Source of the DNA: Actinophytocola glycyrrhizae
GTDB taxonomy: Bacteria > Actinomycetota > Actinomycetes > Mycobacteriales > Pseudonocardiaceae
Length of the DNA stretch: 64,000 nucleotides
Direction: 5' to 3'
Assembly: GCF_042653545.1 (NCBI RefSeq)
Contig: NZ_JBHSIS010000024.1
Coordinates: forward strand, 186,001 to 250,000
Shown here in pieces: positions 16,306 through 25,872 of this stretch. The translations under genes and the position numbers were made by a program. A model generated the notes under the pieces. That model did not search any database. It saw only the letters and a list, made by a program, of their open reading frames with translations, and was not told the DNA's origin. How positions within the stretch are numbered: the stretch's first letter is position 1; each line of letters starts with the position of its first letter.

Positions 16306-18561
16306 GGCGAACAGCGCGGGCAGCGTGCCTTCCCAGACCTCTTCCAGCTCCGACAGGGTCAGCTCGCCGACACCCTCGATGCGCACCGACGCCTGCGAGG
16401 TCACCGTGCCCAGGTGCTGCCACGGCAGGCCGGCCGCCTCGCAGCGGGCGGTGAACGCCGCCGGGTCCGGTACCGACACCAGTACCCGCGCCGACGACTC
16501 GCTGAACAGCGCCACGAACGGGTCGCCGGTCAGTTCCACGTCGCAGCCGCGGCCCGTGACCAGGCTCGACTCCACCAGTGCCTGCGCCAGCCCGCCCTCG
16601 GACAGGTCGTGTGCGGCCGACACGCCACCCGCGCGCAAGACCGAGGCGATCACGGCTTCACGCGCGAGGTTCACGACCGGGGGTCGCCCGCCGAGGTGGC
16701 CGTGCACGACGTGTGCCCACTCCGAACCGGCCAGCTCGTCGTGGGTCTCGCCGAGCAGGATCAGCGTGTCGCCCTCCGCGCCGAGGCCCGTCGGGATGCG
16801 GGTGGCCACGTCGTCGATCACGCCGAGGACGCCGACCACCGGGGTCGGCAGGATCGCGGTCGTGCCGGTCTGGTTGTAGAAGCTCACGTTGCCGCCGGTC
16901 ACCGGGATGCCCAGCTCGGCGCAGCCGTCCGCCAGGCCGCGCACGGCCTGGCTGAACTGCCACATCACGCCGGGATCCTCGGGCGAGCCGAAGTTGAGGC
17001 AGTTCGTGACCGCGACCGGGCTGGCCCCCGACACCGCGACGTTCCGGTACGCCTCCGCCAGCGCGAGCTGCGCGCCCGCGTACGGGTCGAGGTAGGTGTA
17101 CCTGCCGTTGCAGTCGCAGGAGATCGCGACGCCGCGGCCGGTCGACTCGTCGATGCGGATCATGCCCGAGTCCGACGGCTGCGCGAGGACCGTGCCACCA
17201 CGCACGTACCGGTCGTACTGCTCGGTCACCCAGCGCCGCGACGACAGGTTCGGCGAACCCGCCATCCGCAGGATCTCCGCCCGCAGTTCGTCCGAAGTGG
17301 ACGGACGGGGCAGGGTGGCCGGGTCGTTGGCGACCACGTCGTCCTGTACGGGAGGACGCGCGACCGGCCGCTCGTACACCGGGCCCTCGTGCGCGACCGT
17401 GCGCGGCGGCACGTCGACCACGGTCTCGCCGTGCCAGGTGATCACGAGCCGGTCGCCGTCGGTGACCTCGCCGATCTCCGTCGCGATGACGTCCCACTTG
17501 CGGCACACGCGCATGAAAGCGTCCACATCGGACGGACGGACCACCGCGCACATGCGTTCCTGCGACTCGGACGACAGGATCTCCGCGGGCGTCATCCCCT
17601 TGGCACGCAACGGAACGCGTTCGAGGTACACGTGCATGCCGCCGTCACCGGCCGACGCCAGCTCCGACGTCGCGCACGACAGCCCGGCGCCGCCGAGGTC
17701 CTGGATGCCGACGACGATGCCCTCACCGAACAGCTCAAGGCAGCACTCGATCAGCACCTTCTCGGTGAACGGGTCGCCGACCTGCACGCTCGGCAACTTC
17801 TTGCGCCCGGCCCCGCCCTCGTCGCCCGCGAACGTGTCCGACGCCAGCACCGAGACACCGCCGATGCCGTCGAGACCGGTCCGCGCGCCGAACAGGATCA
17901 CCTTGTTGCCCGCGCCGGACGCGTGCGCGAGGTGCAGGTCCTCGACCCGCATCGAGCCGACGCACAGCGCGTTGACCAGCGGGTTGCCCTGGTAGGTCGG
18001 GTCGAACACGACCTCTCCGCCGATGTTGGGCAGGCCGAGGCAGTTGCCGTAGCCGCCGACGCCGGCGACCACGCCGGGCAGCACGCGCCGGGTGTCGGGT
18101 GCGTCCGCGGCGCCGAACCGCAGCGGGTCCATGACCGCCAGCGGCCGCGCGCCCATCGCGAGGATGTCGCGCACGATGCCGCCGACGCCGGTCGCCGCGC
18201 CCTGGTAGGGCTCCACATAGGACGGGTGGTTGTGCGACTCGACCTTGAACGTGATGGCCCAGCCGTCGCCGATGTCGACCACGCCCGCGTTCTCGCCGAT
18301 GCCCGCGAGCATCTTCTCGCGCATCTCGTCGGTCGTGGTCTCGCCGAAGTACTTCAGGTGCACTTTCGACGACTTGTACGAGCAGTGCTCCGACCACATC
18401 ACCGAGTACATGGCCAGCTCGGCGTCGGTCGGGCGGCGGCCGAGGATCTCACGGATCCGCGTGTACTCGTCGTCCTTGAGACCGAGCTCGCGGTACGGCT
18501 GCGCGGTGTCCGGAGTGGACTCCGCGACCCCGGTCGTGTCAACGGGAACCGTCGTCGTCAT
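16303..18561 (-). CDS. purL: Phosphoribosylformylglycinamidine synthase, large subunit
   Basis: 752 residues, the size of the small PurL that works with separate PurQ and PurS. Converts FGAR, glutamine and ATP to FGAM. Seen: MYSVMWSEHCSYKSSK, FKVESHNHPSYVEPYQGAAT, GVGGIVRDILAMGARP, PNIGGEVVFDP, DLGGAGLSCATSELA and a second AIRS-like half ending LSELEEVWEGTLPALFA. ATG 18559-18561 overlaps the purQ stop (ATGA), so translation is coupled. Its TAG stop is completed by the right end of the MITE-like element. Confidence 0.97.
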   Translation of the reverse strand: MTTTVPVDTTGVAESTPDTAQPYRELGLKDDEYTRIREILGRRPTDAELAMYSVMWSEHCSYKSSKVHLKYFGETTTDEMREKMLAGIGENAGVVDIGDGWAITFKVESHNHPSYVEPYQGAATGVGGIVRDILAMGARPLAVMDPLRFGAADAPDTRRVLPGVVAGVGGYGNCLGLPNIGGEVVFDPTYQGNPLVNALCVGSMRVEDLHLAHASGAGNKVILFGARTGLDGIGGVSVLASDTFAGDEGGAGRKKLPSVQVGDPFTEKVLIECCLELFGEGIVVGIQDLGGAGLSCATSELASAGDGGMHVYLERVPLRAKGMTPAEILSSESQERMCAVVRPSDVDAFMRVCRKWDVIATEIGEVTDGDRLVITWHGETVVDVPPRTVAHEGPVYERPVARPPVQDDVVANDPATLPRPSTSDELRAEILRMAGSPNLSSRRWVTEQYDRYVRGGTVLAQPSDSGMIRIDESTGRGVAISCDCNGRYTYLDPYAGAQLALAEAYRNVAVSGASPVAVTNCLNFGSPEDPGVMWQFSQAVRGLADGCAELGIPVTGGNVSFYNQTGTTAILPTPVVGVLGVIDDVATRIPTGLGAEGDTLILLGETHDELAGSEWAHVVHGHLGGRPPVVNLAREAVIASVLRAGGVSAAHDLSEGGLAQALVESSLVTGRGCDVELTGDPFVALFSESSARVLVSVPDPAAFTARCEAAGLPWQHLGTVTSQASVRIEGVGELTLSELEEVWEGTLPALFA

Positions 18562-19229
18562 GCGAGCACCGTCCCCAGCACCGAGCGGAACATGGCGAGG
18601 CCGTCGTCGCCGGGGCCGGTCAGCGCGTCGATCGCGTGCTCCGGGTGCGGCATGAGGCCGACGATCCGGCCGTCGGCAGAACAGATCCCGGCGATGGCGC
18701 CGAGCGAACCGTTCGGGTCGGCGCCCAGGCACCGGAACACCACCCGGCCCTCACCCTCCAGTTCGTCCACAGTGGACTTCGCGGCCGCGAACCGGCCGTC
18801 CATGTTCTTGAGCGGGACGACGATCTCGGCGCCTTCCGCGTACCCGTTCGTCCAGGCCGTCGTGTTCCGCTCGACGCGCAGCCGCTGGTCCCGGCACACG
18901 AAGTGCAGCTTGGCGTTGCGCAGCAGCGCACCGGGCAGCAGCCCGGCCTCGCACAGGATCTGGAAGCCGTTGCAGATGCCGAGCACCGGCATGCCGCCGC
19001 GGGCCGCCGTGACGACCTCGCCCATCACCGGCGCGAACCGGGCGATGGCGCCGGCCCGCAGGTAGTCGCCGTAGGAGAACCCGCCGGGGACGACCACCGC
19101 GTCCACTCCGCGCAGGTCCGCGTCCCCGTGCCAGAGCGCGACGGGCTCACCGCCCGCGTACCGCACGGCACGGGCCGCGTCGGTGTCGTCCAGGGTGCCG
19201 GGGAACGTGATGACCCCGATACGGCTCAC
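18558..19229 (-). CDS. purQ: Phosphoribosylformylglycinamidine synthase, glutaminase subunit
   Basis: 223 residues. Class I glutamine amidotransferase supplying ammonia to PurL. Nucleophile elbow VLGICNGFQIL (Cys) and PHPEHAID (His, Glu) are intact; VVPGGFSYGDYLRAGA is the family signature. GTG start at 19227-19229 overlaps the purS stop by 4 bp; its own stop overlaps the purL start by 4 bp. Order purS-purQ-purL as in other Gram-positives. Confidence 0.96.
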   Translation of the reverse strand: MSRIGVITFPGTLDDTDAARAVRYAGGEPVALWHGDADLRGVDAVVVPGGFSYGDYLRAGAIARFAPVMGEVVTAARGGMPVLGICNGFQILCEAGLLPGALLRNAKLHFVCRDQRLRVERNTTAWTNGYAEGAEIVVPLKNMDGRFAAAKSTVDELEGEGRVVFRCLGADPNGSLGAIAGICSADGRIVGLMPHPEHAIDALTGPGDDGLAMFRSVLGTVLA

Positions 19230-19462
19230 GAGAGCCTCCGGACGACGAAGTCCTCGATCACGGGGTTCGAAAGGAAACCCTCCGCGATCTTGGCGAGCGT
19301 CTCGTCGTCGACGGTGTCGTCGACTTCCAGCTCGAAGTGCTTGCCCTGGCGGACATCGGAGATTCCGGTGAAGCCGAGGCGGGGAAGGGTGTTGGCCACG
19401 GCCTGCCCCTGGGGGTCGAGGATCTCGGGCTTGGGCATGACGTCGACGACGACTCGGGCCAC
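19226..19462 (-). CDS. purS: Phosphoribosylformylglycinamidine synthase, PurS subunit
   Basis: 78 residues, normal for PurS, which bridges PurL and PurQ and is needed for ammonia channelling. VVDVMPKPEILDPQGQAV and the hydrophobic core LPRLGFTGISDVRQGKHFEL are typical. GTG start at 19462 with GGGAG about 10 nt upstream. First gene of the purSQL operon; the 190-bp region before it also contains the start area of the divergent epimerase-like gene. Confidence 0.94.
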   Translation of the reverse strand: MARVVVDVMPKPEILDPQGQAVANTLPRLGFTGISDVRQGKHFELEVDDTVDDETLAKIAEGFLSNPVIEDFVVRRLS

Positions 19463-19654
19463 GACAGGCAGCTCCCGGTTCGAGGGTGTCTTCTACGCCG
19501 CGAGACTACCTGAGCTGGGCGTTCACCCTTTCAGGCGCGTGGCGCTCCGCGACGCGGGAGGCTGACGTGCCTCGTCATCCGGGTCGCCCGGCCACTCGTT
19601 CGCCCAGCGCGAGATCACTGGCGGTGCGCCCGCGCACCGGACAGTGTGAGCCGC

Positions 19655-20662
19655 ATGAGGATTCTGGTGCTGGGAGGAACGATCTTCGTCGGGCACGCCG
19701 TCGCGGTCGAGGGGTCGCTGCGGGGGCACGACGTGGTGTGCGCGGCGCGGGGCGAGTCCGGCGCGGTCCCGGACGGCACGACCCTGGTGCGGGTCGACCG
19801 GGACGCGGAGGACGGCCTCGCGCCGCTCACGGGTGAGACGTTCGACGCGGTGGTGGACGTGGCGCCCCTGTCGTACCCGTGGGTGCGGCGGGCGCTCGAC
19901 GCGCTCGGCGACCGGGCCGGGCACTGGACGTTCGTGTCCACGATCAACGTGTACGCCGACAACGCGACACCGGGCCAGACACCCGCGACCGGCCCGCTCG
20001 TCCCCGCGCTCGAGGAACACTCGACCCGCGACGACATGATCGCCCGCGGCGAGGACGGTGTGCGGCGCTACGGCGGCATCAAGGTCGCGAGCGAGAACGC
20101 GGTGCGTTCCGCGATGGGCGACCGCGCGTTCGTGGCCCGGCCCGGCCTGGTGACCGGGTCGTGGGACCGGAGCGACCGGTTCGGTTACTGGCCGGGCCGG
20201 TTCGCCCGGGGCGGCACCGTGCTGGTGCCGGAGACGGACTCGCCGATCCAGATCATCGACGTGAAGGACTTCGCGCGGTGGGTCGTCGACGCCGCCGAGA
20301 ACGGCACGGGCGGCACCTACGACGCGGTCGGCCCGCACCGGCCGACGACCGAGATGATCGAGCAGATCGCGGCGGTCACCGGCTTCGACGGGGAGATCGT
20401 CAAGGCGTCGTCGGAGTGGCTGACCGAGGAAGGGGTGAACCCGTGGTCCGGGCCGAAGTCGCTGCCGCTGTGGCTGCCGGCGGGCTACGAGGGGCTGAAG
20501 GCACACGACCCGGCGCCGTCGGTCGCGGCGGGGCTGCGGTTCTCGCCGTTCGAGGACGCGGTGCTGGACGCGCTGGCACGGGAACGCGAGCTGGGTCTCG
20601 ACCGCTCGCGGAAGGCGGGCCTTTCGCGGGAGGAGGAGAAGGAACTACTCGCCAAGCTGTAG
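19655..20662 (+). CDS. NAD-dependent epimerase/dehydratase-like reductase
   Basis: 335 residues, extended short-chain dehydrogenase fold. MRILVLGGTIFVGHAVAVE is the nucleotide-binding Rossmann motif (GGTxFxG variant), then WTFVSTINVYADN and RRYGGIKVASENAV in the active-site region. The canonical YxxxK is not clear (YGGIK is the nearest), so it may be an atypical or reductase-like member. ATG 19655 has CAGTGT 7 nt upstream, suggesting a leaderless start; GTG 19646 is the alternative. Substrate unknown. Confidence 0.8.
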   Translation: MRILVLGGTIFVGHAVAVEGSLRGHDVVCAARGESGAVPDGTTLVRVDRDAEDGLAPLTGETFDAVVDVAPLSYPWVRRALDALGDRAGHWTFVSTINVYADNATPGQTPATGPLVPALEEHSTRDDMIARGEDGVRRYGGIKVASENAVRSAMGDRAFVARPGLVTGSWDRSDRFGYWPGRFARGGTVLVPETDSPIQIIDVKDFARWVVDAAENGTGGTYDAVGPHRPTTEMIEQIAAVTGFDGEIVKASSEWLTEEGVNPWSGPKSLPLWLPAGYEGLKAHDPAPSVAAGLRFSPFEDAVLDALARERELGLDRSRKAGLSREEEKELLAKL

Positions 20663-20683
20663 CGGAGGTGGCAGGGTCGGGGG

Positions 20684-22237
20684 ATGCCCGAGACCTTCGA
20701 CTACGTGGTGATCGGTGCCGGTAGCGCGGGGTGCGTGCTCGCGAACCGGCTGAGCGAGGACGGGGCGGCCAGGGTGCTGCTCCTGGAGGCGGGCGGTGCG
20801 GACGACGCCGACGAGGCGCACATCCCGGTCGCCTTCTCGACCCTGTTCAAGACCAGGTACGACTGGAACCACGAGACGGTCGAGCAGAAGAACCTCGGCG
20901 GCCGGCGCGCGTACTGGCCGCGCGGGAAGATGCTCGGCGGCTGCTCGTCGATGAACGCGATGATCTACATCCGCGGCAACCGCGCCGACTACGACGCGTG
21001 GCCGGCGGGCTGGCGCTACGACGACGTGCTGCCGTACTTCACCCGCGCCGAACGCAACACGCGGCTCGCGGGCCGGTACCACGGCACCGACGGCCCGCTG
21101 CACGTCGAGGACCGCAGGTACACGCACGAGCTGTCGCACGCGTGGGTGGAGTCGGCGGTCACGTGGGGCATGAAGCCCACGGACGACTTCAACGGCGAGT
21201 TGCAGGAGGGCGCGGGCCTCTACCAGGTGACGTGCAAGGGTGGCCGCCGCTGGTCGACGGCCGACGCGTACCTGCGCCCGGCGATGACGAGGCAGAACCT
21301 GACGGTCCGCACGAACGCGCTGGTCAACCGCATCATCGTCCGCGACGGCCGCGCCGGCGCGGTGTCGTACTCCCGGCACGGCGAACAGGTCGAGGTCGGC
21401 GCGTCGACCGAGATCCTGCTGTGCGGGGGCGCGGTCAACTCGCCGCAGCTGCTCATGCTGTCCGGCATCGGCCCGGCCGAACACCTGCGTGACCTGGGCA
21501 TCGAGGTCGTGGCGAACCTGCCGGGTGTCGGCGACAACCTGCACGACCACCCCGCGGCGCCGCTGTTGTGGCGCACCAGGGACACCACCGACCTGGTGAA
21601 CCTGGTGACGCCTGGCCGGCTGCTCCGCTGGCAGGCGAGCGGGCGCGGCCCGCTGGCGTCGAACGTCGGCGAGGCGGGCGCGTTCTTCCACACCCGCGAC
21701 GGCCTGCCCGCGCCGGACATGCAGGTCCACGTGGCGCCGACGCTGTTCTACGACAACGGCCTGCGCGAGCCGTCGATCGCGGGTTTCACGGCGGGCGCGA
21801 CGCTGGTGGACGTGAAGTCGCGCGGCAGGCTGCGGCTGCGGTCGGCCAACCCGAGGTGGCGCCCGCTGATCGACCCGGCGTACTACGACGACCCGACGGA
21901 CCTCGACACCATGATCGCGGCGATGCGCGTCCTTCTGGAGATCTCGGCGACGGCCCCGCTGGCGAGGTTCCTGGCCGGGCCGTTCCTCCCGCCGGCAGGC
22001 GAACCGACCGAGGACGACCTGCGCGACCACGTCCGGGAGATCACGCAGACCCTGTACCACCCGGTCGGCACGTGCGCGATGGGCTCGGTGGTCGACACGG
22101 ACCTGAGGGTCCACGACATCGCGGGCCTGCGCGTGGTCGACGCGTCGGTCATGCCGACGGTGCCGCGCGGCAACACGAACGCACCCACGATCATGATCGC
22201 GGAGAAGGCCGCCGACCTGGTGCGATCCAGCGGTTGA
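20684..22237 (+). CDS. GMC-family FAD-dependent oxidoreductase (choline/alcohol dehydrogenase-like)
   Basis: 517 residues. N-terminal FAD motif FDYVVIGAGSAGCVLANRLS, first GMC signature region PRGKMLGGCSSMNAMIYIRG, second signature STEILLCGGAVNSPQLLMLS, C-terminal active site LYHPVGTCAMG (His) and GNTNAPTIMIAEKAADL (Asn). Oxidises an alcohol group with FAD; the substrate (choline, a long-chain alcohol or other) cannot be deduced. It starts 21 bp after the epimerase-like gene on the same strand, so may be co-transcribed. Confidence 0.93.
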   Translation: MPETFDYVVIGAGSAGCVLANRLSEDGAARVLLLEAGGADDADEAHIPVAFSTLFKTRYDWNHETVEQKNLGGRRAYWPRGKMLGGCSSMNAMIYIRGNRADYDAWPAGWRYDDVLPYFTRAERNTRLAGRYHGTDGPLHVEDRRYTHELSHAWVESAVTWGMKPTDDFNGELQEGAGLYQVTCKGGRRWSTADAYLRPAMTRQNLTVRTNALVNRIIVRDGRAGAVSYSRHGEQVEVGASTEILLCGGAVNSPQLLMLSGIGPAEHLRDLGIEVVANLPGVGDNLHDHPAAPLLWRTRDTTDLVNLVTPGRLLRWQASGRGPLASNVGEAGAFFHTRDGLPAPDMQVHVAPTLFYDNGLREPSIAGFTAGATLVDVKSRGRLRLRSANPRWRPLIDPAYYDDPTDLDTMIAAMRVLLEISATAPLARFLAGPFLPPAGEPTEDDLRDHVREITQTLYHPVGTCAMGSVVDTDLRVHDIAGLRVVDASVMPTVPRGNTNAPTIMIAEKAADLVRSSG

Positions 22238-22605
22238 GAACGGCTGTTCGATTCATCCCCAGGGTTGTCCACAGCTGTGGACAACTTGCTCGAGGCTGGC
22301 CTCCGGCCCCCTCGAACCACGCTACGGCACGGCACCGACAGTTCCGGGGCGCGCAAGGACGACCTGTGGACAACCACTCACCGGTCCCGAACACGCAGCT
22401 CGCAAGTTCCGAACGCGGAACTCGCCGGTCCCGAACGGGAGACTCGCCGGTCCCGAACGCGGGACTCGCGGGTTCCGAACGGGGGACTCGCGGGTTTTCT
22501 GCACAATCGCTCTGTGGACGACTGGTCTGTGGACAACCTTGGTCCGTGTGCCGGGGAGTGTCGGTCTACCGGTTTACGCTGGTGATCGGGGGGCCGCGGG
22601 CGTTC
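22238..22605. repeat. Intergenic array: DnaA boxes, F repeat, five 22-bp tandem units
   Basis: No gene. It carries an inverted pair of TTGTCCACA boxes (22265-22273 and 22276-22284, reading GTTGTCCACAGCTGTGGACA), an F repeat (22298-22340), single boxes at 22365-22373 and 22528-22536, and five consecutive 22-bp units (22381-22490). Unit consensus CCGGTCCCGAACGnGGGACTCG; each unit is itself partly palindromic. Confidence 0.85.
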
Positions 22606-24093
22606 TCAGCGTCGTTTGCCGTGTAGCAGTGTGATCAGTTTCGCTACCGTGGCGTCGGTCTTCGCCGTGCGGCTGAACGTCGTCAGCACGAGCGGCACCT
22701 TGAACCGCTGCCGCGCGATCGCCTTCGACCGGGTGAACTCCTTCAGCCCCTCCGGCCCGTGGATGCGCCCGAACCCGGACTCGCCGACGCCGCCGAACGG
22801 CAGTGACGGGATGCCCGCGAAGCTGATCACGCTGTTCACCGACGTCATGCCGGCCCGCAGCCGCGCGGCCAGCTCCATGCCGCGCCGCTTCGAGTACACC
22901 GTCGACGCCAGGCCGTACTTCGTGTCGTTGGCCTTCGCGATCGCCTCGTCCATGTCGGCGACCTTCGCGATCGTCAGCGTCGGCCCGAACGTCTCCTCGC
23001 GCACCGCCTCCGAGTCCTCCGGCACGTCGACCAGCACCGTCGGCTGCACGAACCGCTCGCCGACCGCGTCCTTGCCGCCGACCAGCGCCCGGCCACCGCG
23101 CGCGAGCGCGTCGTGGATGTGCCGCCGGATGATCTTCAGCTGGCCCGGCATCGTGATCGGGCCGATCTTCGCCTCCGGGTCGTCGCCGGCCCGTACCTCC
23201 TCGGCGATCTTCACGACCTTCGCCACGAAGTCGTCGTACACGCGTTCGTGCACATAGACCCGCTCGACGCCGACACACGTCTGGCCCGCGTTCGACATGC
23301 CGCCCCACACCGCGGCGTCGGCCGCCGCGTCGAGGTCCGCGTCCGCGTCGACCAGCAGCGCGTCCTTGCCGCCCGCCTCGATCAGCACCGGCGTCAACGT
23401 CTCCGCGCACGCGGCCATGATCTTCTTGCCGGTGCCAGGCGAGCCGGTGAACGCGAGCTTGTCCACGCCGGACCGGCACAGCGCCGCGCCCGTCTCGCCG
23501 TAGCCGGTGATCAACTGGAACACCGGGCGCTCCGGCACGATCTCGGCGAACGTGTCGGCCAGCCACTTGCCGACGCCCGGCGTGTACTCGCTCGGCTTGA
23601 ACACGACCGCGTTGCCCGCGGCGAGCGCGTAGGCGATGGAACCCATGGGCGTGAACACCGGGTAGTTCCACGGCCCGATCACACCGACGACCCCGAGCGG
23701 CTGGAACTCGACCGACGCGGCGTGGTTGGACATCAGCAGGCCGGCGGGACGGCGCTTGCGGCGCAGCACCTTGGACGCGTTCTTCGCGGCCCACGCGGTG
23801 TGGTCGATCGCGAGGACGATCTCGAGCATGGCGTCGGCGTGCGGCTTGCCGGTCTCGGCGTGCACGACCTCGGCGAGCTGCGCGGCGCGGCGGGTGATGA
23901 CGCCCTTCCAGCGCTGGAGGCGGTCGGCGCGGCCGTCGAACCCGAGGCCCGCCCACCAGTCCGCCGCGTCGCGGCCCCTGGCGACCGCGGCGGCGACGTC
24001 GTCCGCGGTGTGCACCGGGTAGGTGCCGACGACCTCGTCCGTCGCGGGACTCAGCGAGTCGAAGGTGTCCTGCTTCGCTTGCACGGCGGTCAT
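22606..24093 (-). CDS. Aldehyde dehydrogenase family protein
   Basis: 495 residues, NAD(P)-dependent aldehyde dehydrogenase fold. Seen: GVVGVIGPWNYPVFTPMGS (cofactor site), FTGSPGTGKKIM, LIEAGGKDALLV (the E-x-GGK general-base region) and NAGQTCVGVERVYV with catalytic Cys. Converts an aldehyde to the acid; succinate-semialdehyde or a fatty aldehyde are plausible but not decidable. Divergent from the MBL hydrolase gene with an 85-bp shared upstream region. The C-terminal ~40 residues (RFKVPLVLTTFSRTAKTDAT) extend beyond many relatives. Confidence 0.92.
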   Translation of the reverse strand: MTAVQAKQDTFDSLSPATDEVVGTYPVHTADDVAAAVARGRDAADWWAGLGFDGRADRLQRWKGVITRRAAQLAEVVHAETGKPHADAMLEIVLAIDHTAWAAKNASKVLRRKRRPAGLLMSNHAASVEFQPLGVVGVIGPWNYPVFTPMGSIAYALAAGNAVVFKPSEYTPGVGKWLADTFAEIVPERPVFQLITGYGETGAALCRSGVDKLAFTGSPGTGKKIMAACAETLTPVLIEAGGKDALLVDADADLDAAADAAVWGGMSNAGQTCVGVERVYVHERVYDDFVAKVVKIAEEVRAGDDPEAKIGPITMPGQLKIIRRHIHDALARGGRALVGGKDAVGERFVQPTVLVDVPEDSEAVREETFGPTLTIAKVADMDEAIAKANDTKYGLASTVYSKRRGMELAARLRAGMTSVNSVISFAGIPSLPFGGVGESGFGRIHGPEGLKEFTRSKAIARQRFKVPLVLTTFSRTAKTDATVAKLITLLHGKRR

Positions 24094-24178
24094 GACAAGC
24101 CTCCCTGATCGCGTTCCGCCGCCCAGGCTACCCGTCGGTAGCGTTCGCCGCGACGGTCAGTTGGTTAGCCTGGGTCGC

Positions 24179-24820
24179 GTGCAGATGGCTCACTTCGGAC
24201 ACTCATGCGTGCTGCTCTCGACCGGCAAGGCACGACTGCTCTTCGATCCGGGCGCCTACTCGGCGGGCTTCGAGACGGTCGCGGAGCTGGACGCCATCCT
24301 GATCACCCACCAGCACCCCGACCACCTCGACGGCGAACGCCTCCCCGCGCTGGTCAGGGCCAACCCGGGCGCCGCGCTGGTGTGCGACGAGGACTCGGCG
24401 GCGGAGCTGGAGAAGCTGGGTCTGCCGCCGACGTCGGTGGCCCGTCCCGGCGACACCCTCACGTTCGACGGCACGTCGGTCGCGGTGGTCGGTGGCAGGC
24501 ACGCGACCATCCACGAGGACCTGCCGATGCCGGCCAACGCGGGGTACGTCGTCGACGACGGCGCCTTCTACCACCCTGGCGACGCGCTGTTCGTGCCCGA
24601 GCAGCGGATCGACGTGCTGGGGCTGCCGATGTCAGCCCCGTGGCTGAAGACCGGCGAGATGATCGACTTCCTGCGCGCGGTGGGCCCGAGGGTGGCGGTG
24701 CCGATCCACGAGGCACTGCTGTCGGAGCTGGGTTTCCGCGGGCAGCAGAACTGGATCAGCCGCCTGGCACCGGACGCCGACCTCCGTCCCCTGAAGCGGA
24801 CCGAACCGGCCGAGATCTGA
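24179..24820 (+). CDS. MBL-fold metal-dependent hydrolase (UlaG/YtnP-like)
   Basis: 213 residues. Metallo-beta-lactamase fold with ILITHQHPDHLDGE (HxHxDH metal motif), GRHATIHEDLPM, YHPGDALFVP and VAVPIHEALLSELG. Probably a cytosolic zinc or manganese hydrolase; substrate unknown. GTG 24179 is chosen because TAGCCT (24166-24171) lies exactly 7 nt upstream (leaderless pattern); ATG 24185 is the alternative. DnaA-box repeats start 2 nt after its stop. Confidence 0.85.
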   Translation: MQMAHFGHSCVLLSTGKARLLFDPGAYSAGFETVAELDAILITHQHPDHLDGERLPALVRANPGAALVCDEDSAAELEKLGLPPTSVARPGDTLTFDGTSVAVVGGRHATIHEDLPMPANAGYVVDDGAFYHPGDALFVPEQRIDVLGLPMSAPWLKTGEMIDFLRAVGPRVAVPIHEALLSELGFRGQQNWISRLAPDADLRPLKRTEPAEI

Positions 24821-25040
24821 GGTTGTCCACAGCTGTGGACAACCCTGTGGATCGAACGCGTGTTCGCCAGGGGTGGCCGCCCGCCCCCGCTGACCAGCGT
24901 ACGGGCGAACACCGACGCTCCTCGACGCAGAACACCGAGTTGTCCACAGGACGGCGAGTTGTCCACAGGCCGCAGCTGTCATGCGCCGGAACCGTGGGTG
25001 CCGTGCCGTAGCGTGGTTCGAGGGGGCCGGAGGCCACGCC
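24821..25040. repeat. DnaA-box pairs and F repeat
   Basis: Inverted box pair at 24823-24831 and 24834-24842, directly after the hydrolase stop; direct pair at 24940-24948 and 24959-24967 (starts 19 bp apart); F-family repeat at 24993-25037 (GTGGTTCGAGGGGGCCGGAG within it). A degenerate F-like arm lies near 24870-24915. No gene. Confidence 0.85.
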
Positions 25041-25043
25041 GCG

Positions 25044-25754
25044 TCACGCGGCCCTGGCCGGCTGGCGCTTCAGCAGGGCCGGGTAGGTCAGCGGGGTCGC
25101 GTCGTGGTGCAGGGCGATGTCGATCGCGTCGAGCAGCGCCTGCCGAGGGCCCGACCGGGACAGGTCGGCGGTGTCGACCGCCAGGCGGATCAGCTGCCCC
25201 CTGCGTGCCGCGCGGGAGGCACCCATCACCAGGGCGAAACACCACCAGGGTTCGACCCGCTCACCGAAGCCGAAGCCCTGCACCCGCCCCCGGTGGACCT
25301 GGCCGGTACGCAGGTCGCGGGCCCCCATCAGGTCCGCGCACAACGAGAAACCCTTGTGGCGCAACGCGAGCAGCGTCCCCGGTGACGCCACCCAGCGCGG
25401 CGGCACGAAGGCGTCGGTGGCCAGGCCGAGACGTTCCATGGTGGCGCCCGCCGCGGTCAGGCGCAGCTTGGCCTCGTGAGCGGGCAGCGACGCGAACTCG
25501 GCACGACGGCGGATCGTGCGGGTCCTGGTGTCGGCCGGGTGGTCGTAGCCGTGCTGGAGCAGCGCGTTGCCCGCGGCCTGTTGCCCGCGCACCCAGGCCA
25601 GCACCGCCTCCGGCTGGTCAGCACCGGCGATCCGCGGCGCGAACAGCAACGAGAGCGGCACGCCGCGGGCCGCGAGCTCGTCGCTCAGGCCAGCACCGCG
25701 GTCCAGGGTCCACGCGCTGATCCCGGACAGCGAAACCATCAGTTGAGCGGTCAC
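25044..25754 (-). CDS. DUF2334-type polysaccharide deacetylase-like protein
   Basis: About 236 residues. LMVSLSGISAWTLDRGAGLS, PLSLLFAPRI, ALLQHGYDHPA, AFVPPRWVASPGTLLAL and LIRLAVDTADLSRSGPRQAL fit the DUF2334 branch of NodB-like deacetylases; HGYDH corresponds to a metal-binding region. No signal peptide, so probably cytosolic. Start uncertain: GTG 25752-25754 has GGGGGC just upstream; an in-frame start near 25805 would add 17 residues. Substrate unknown. Confidence 0.7.
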   Translation of the reverse strand: MTAQLMVSLSGISAWTLDRGAGLSDELAARGVPLSLLFAPRIAGADQPEAVLAWVRGQQAAGNALLQHGYDHPADTRTRTIRRRAEFASLPAHEAKLRLTAAGATMERLGLATDAFVPPRWVASPGTLLALRHKGFSLCADLMGARDLRTGQVHRGRVQGFGFGERVEPWWCFALVMGASRAARRGQLIRLAVDTADLSRSGPRQALLDAIDIALHHDATPLTYPALLKRQPARAA

Positions 25755-25872
25755 GCCCCCATGAGGCCATGCGTGGATGACGCAGGCCTGACACCGAGAT
25801 GACATGTCACCGAACTGGACACGGTTTCACCCGGAATTCATGCCAGGCACGAATGCGTGCCATTGTTTGGCG

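Noticed and set aside
22381..22490. CRISPR array
   Set aside because: 22-bp units are contiguous with no unique spacers and no cas gene nearby.
24993..25037. tRNA-like T-arm (GTGGTTCGAGGG)
   Set aside because: No acceptor, D or anticodon arm can be folded around it; it belongs to the F hairpin repeat.
22238..25040. Chromosomal or plasmid origin of replication
   Set aside because: DnaA boxes are present but no dnaA, dnaN, repA or parAB gene and no clear A/T-rich unwinding region.
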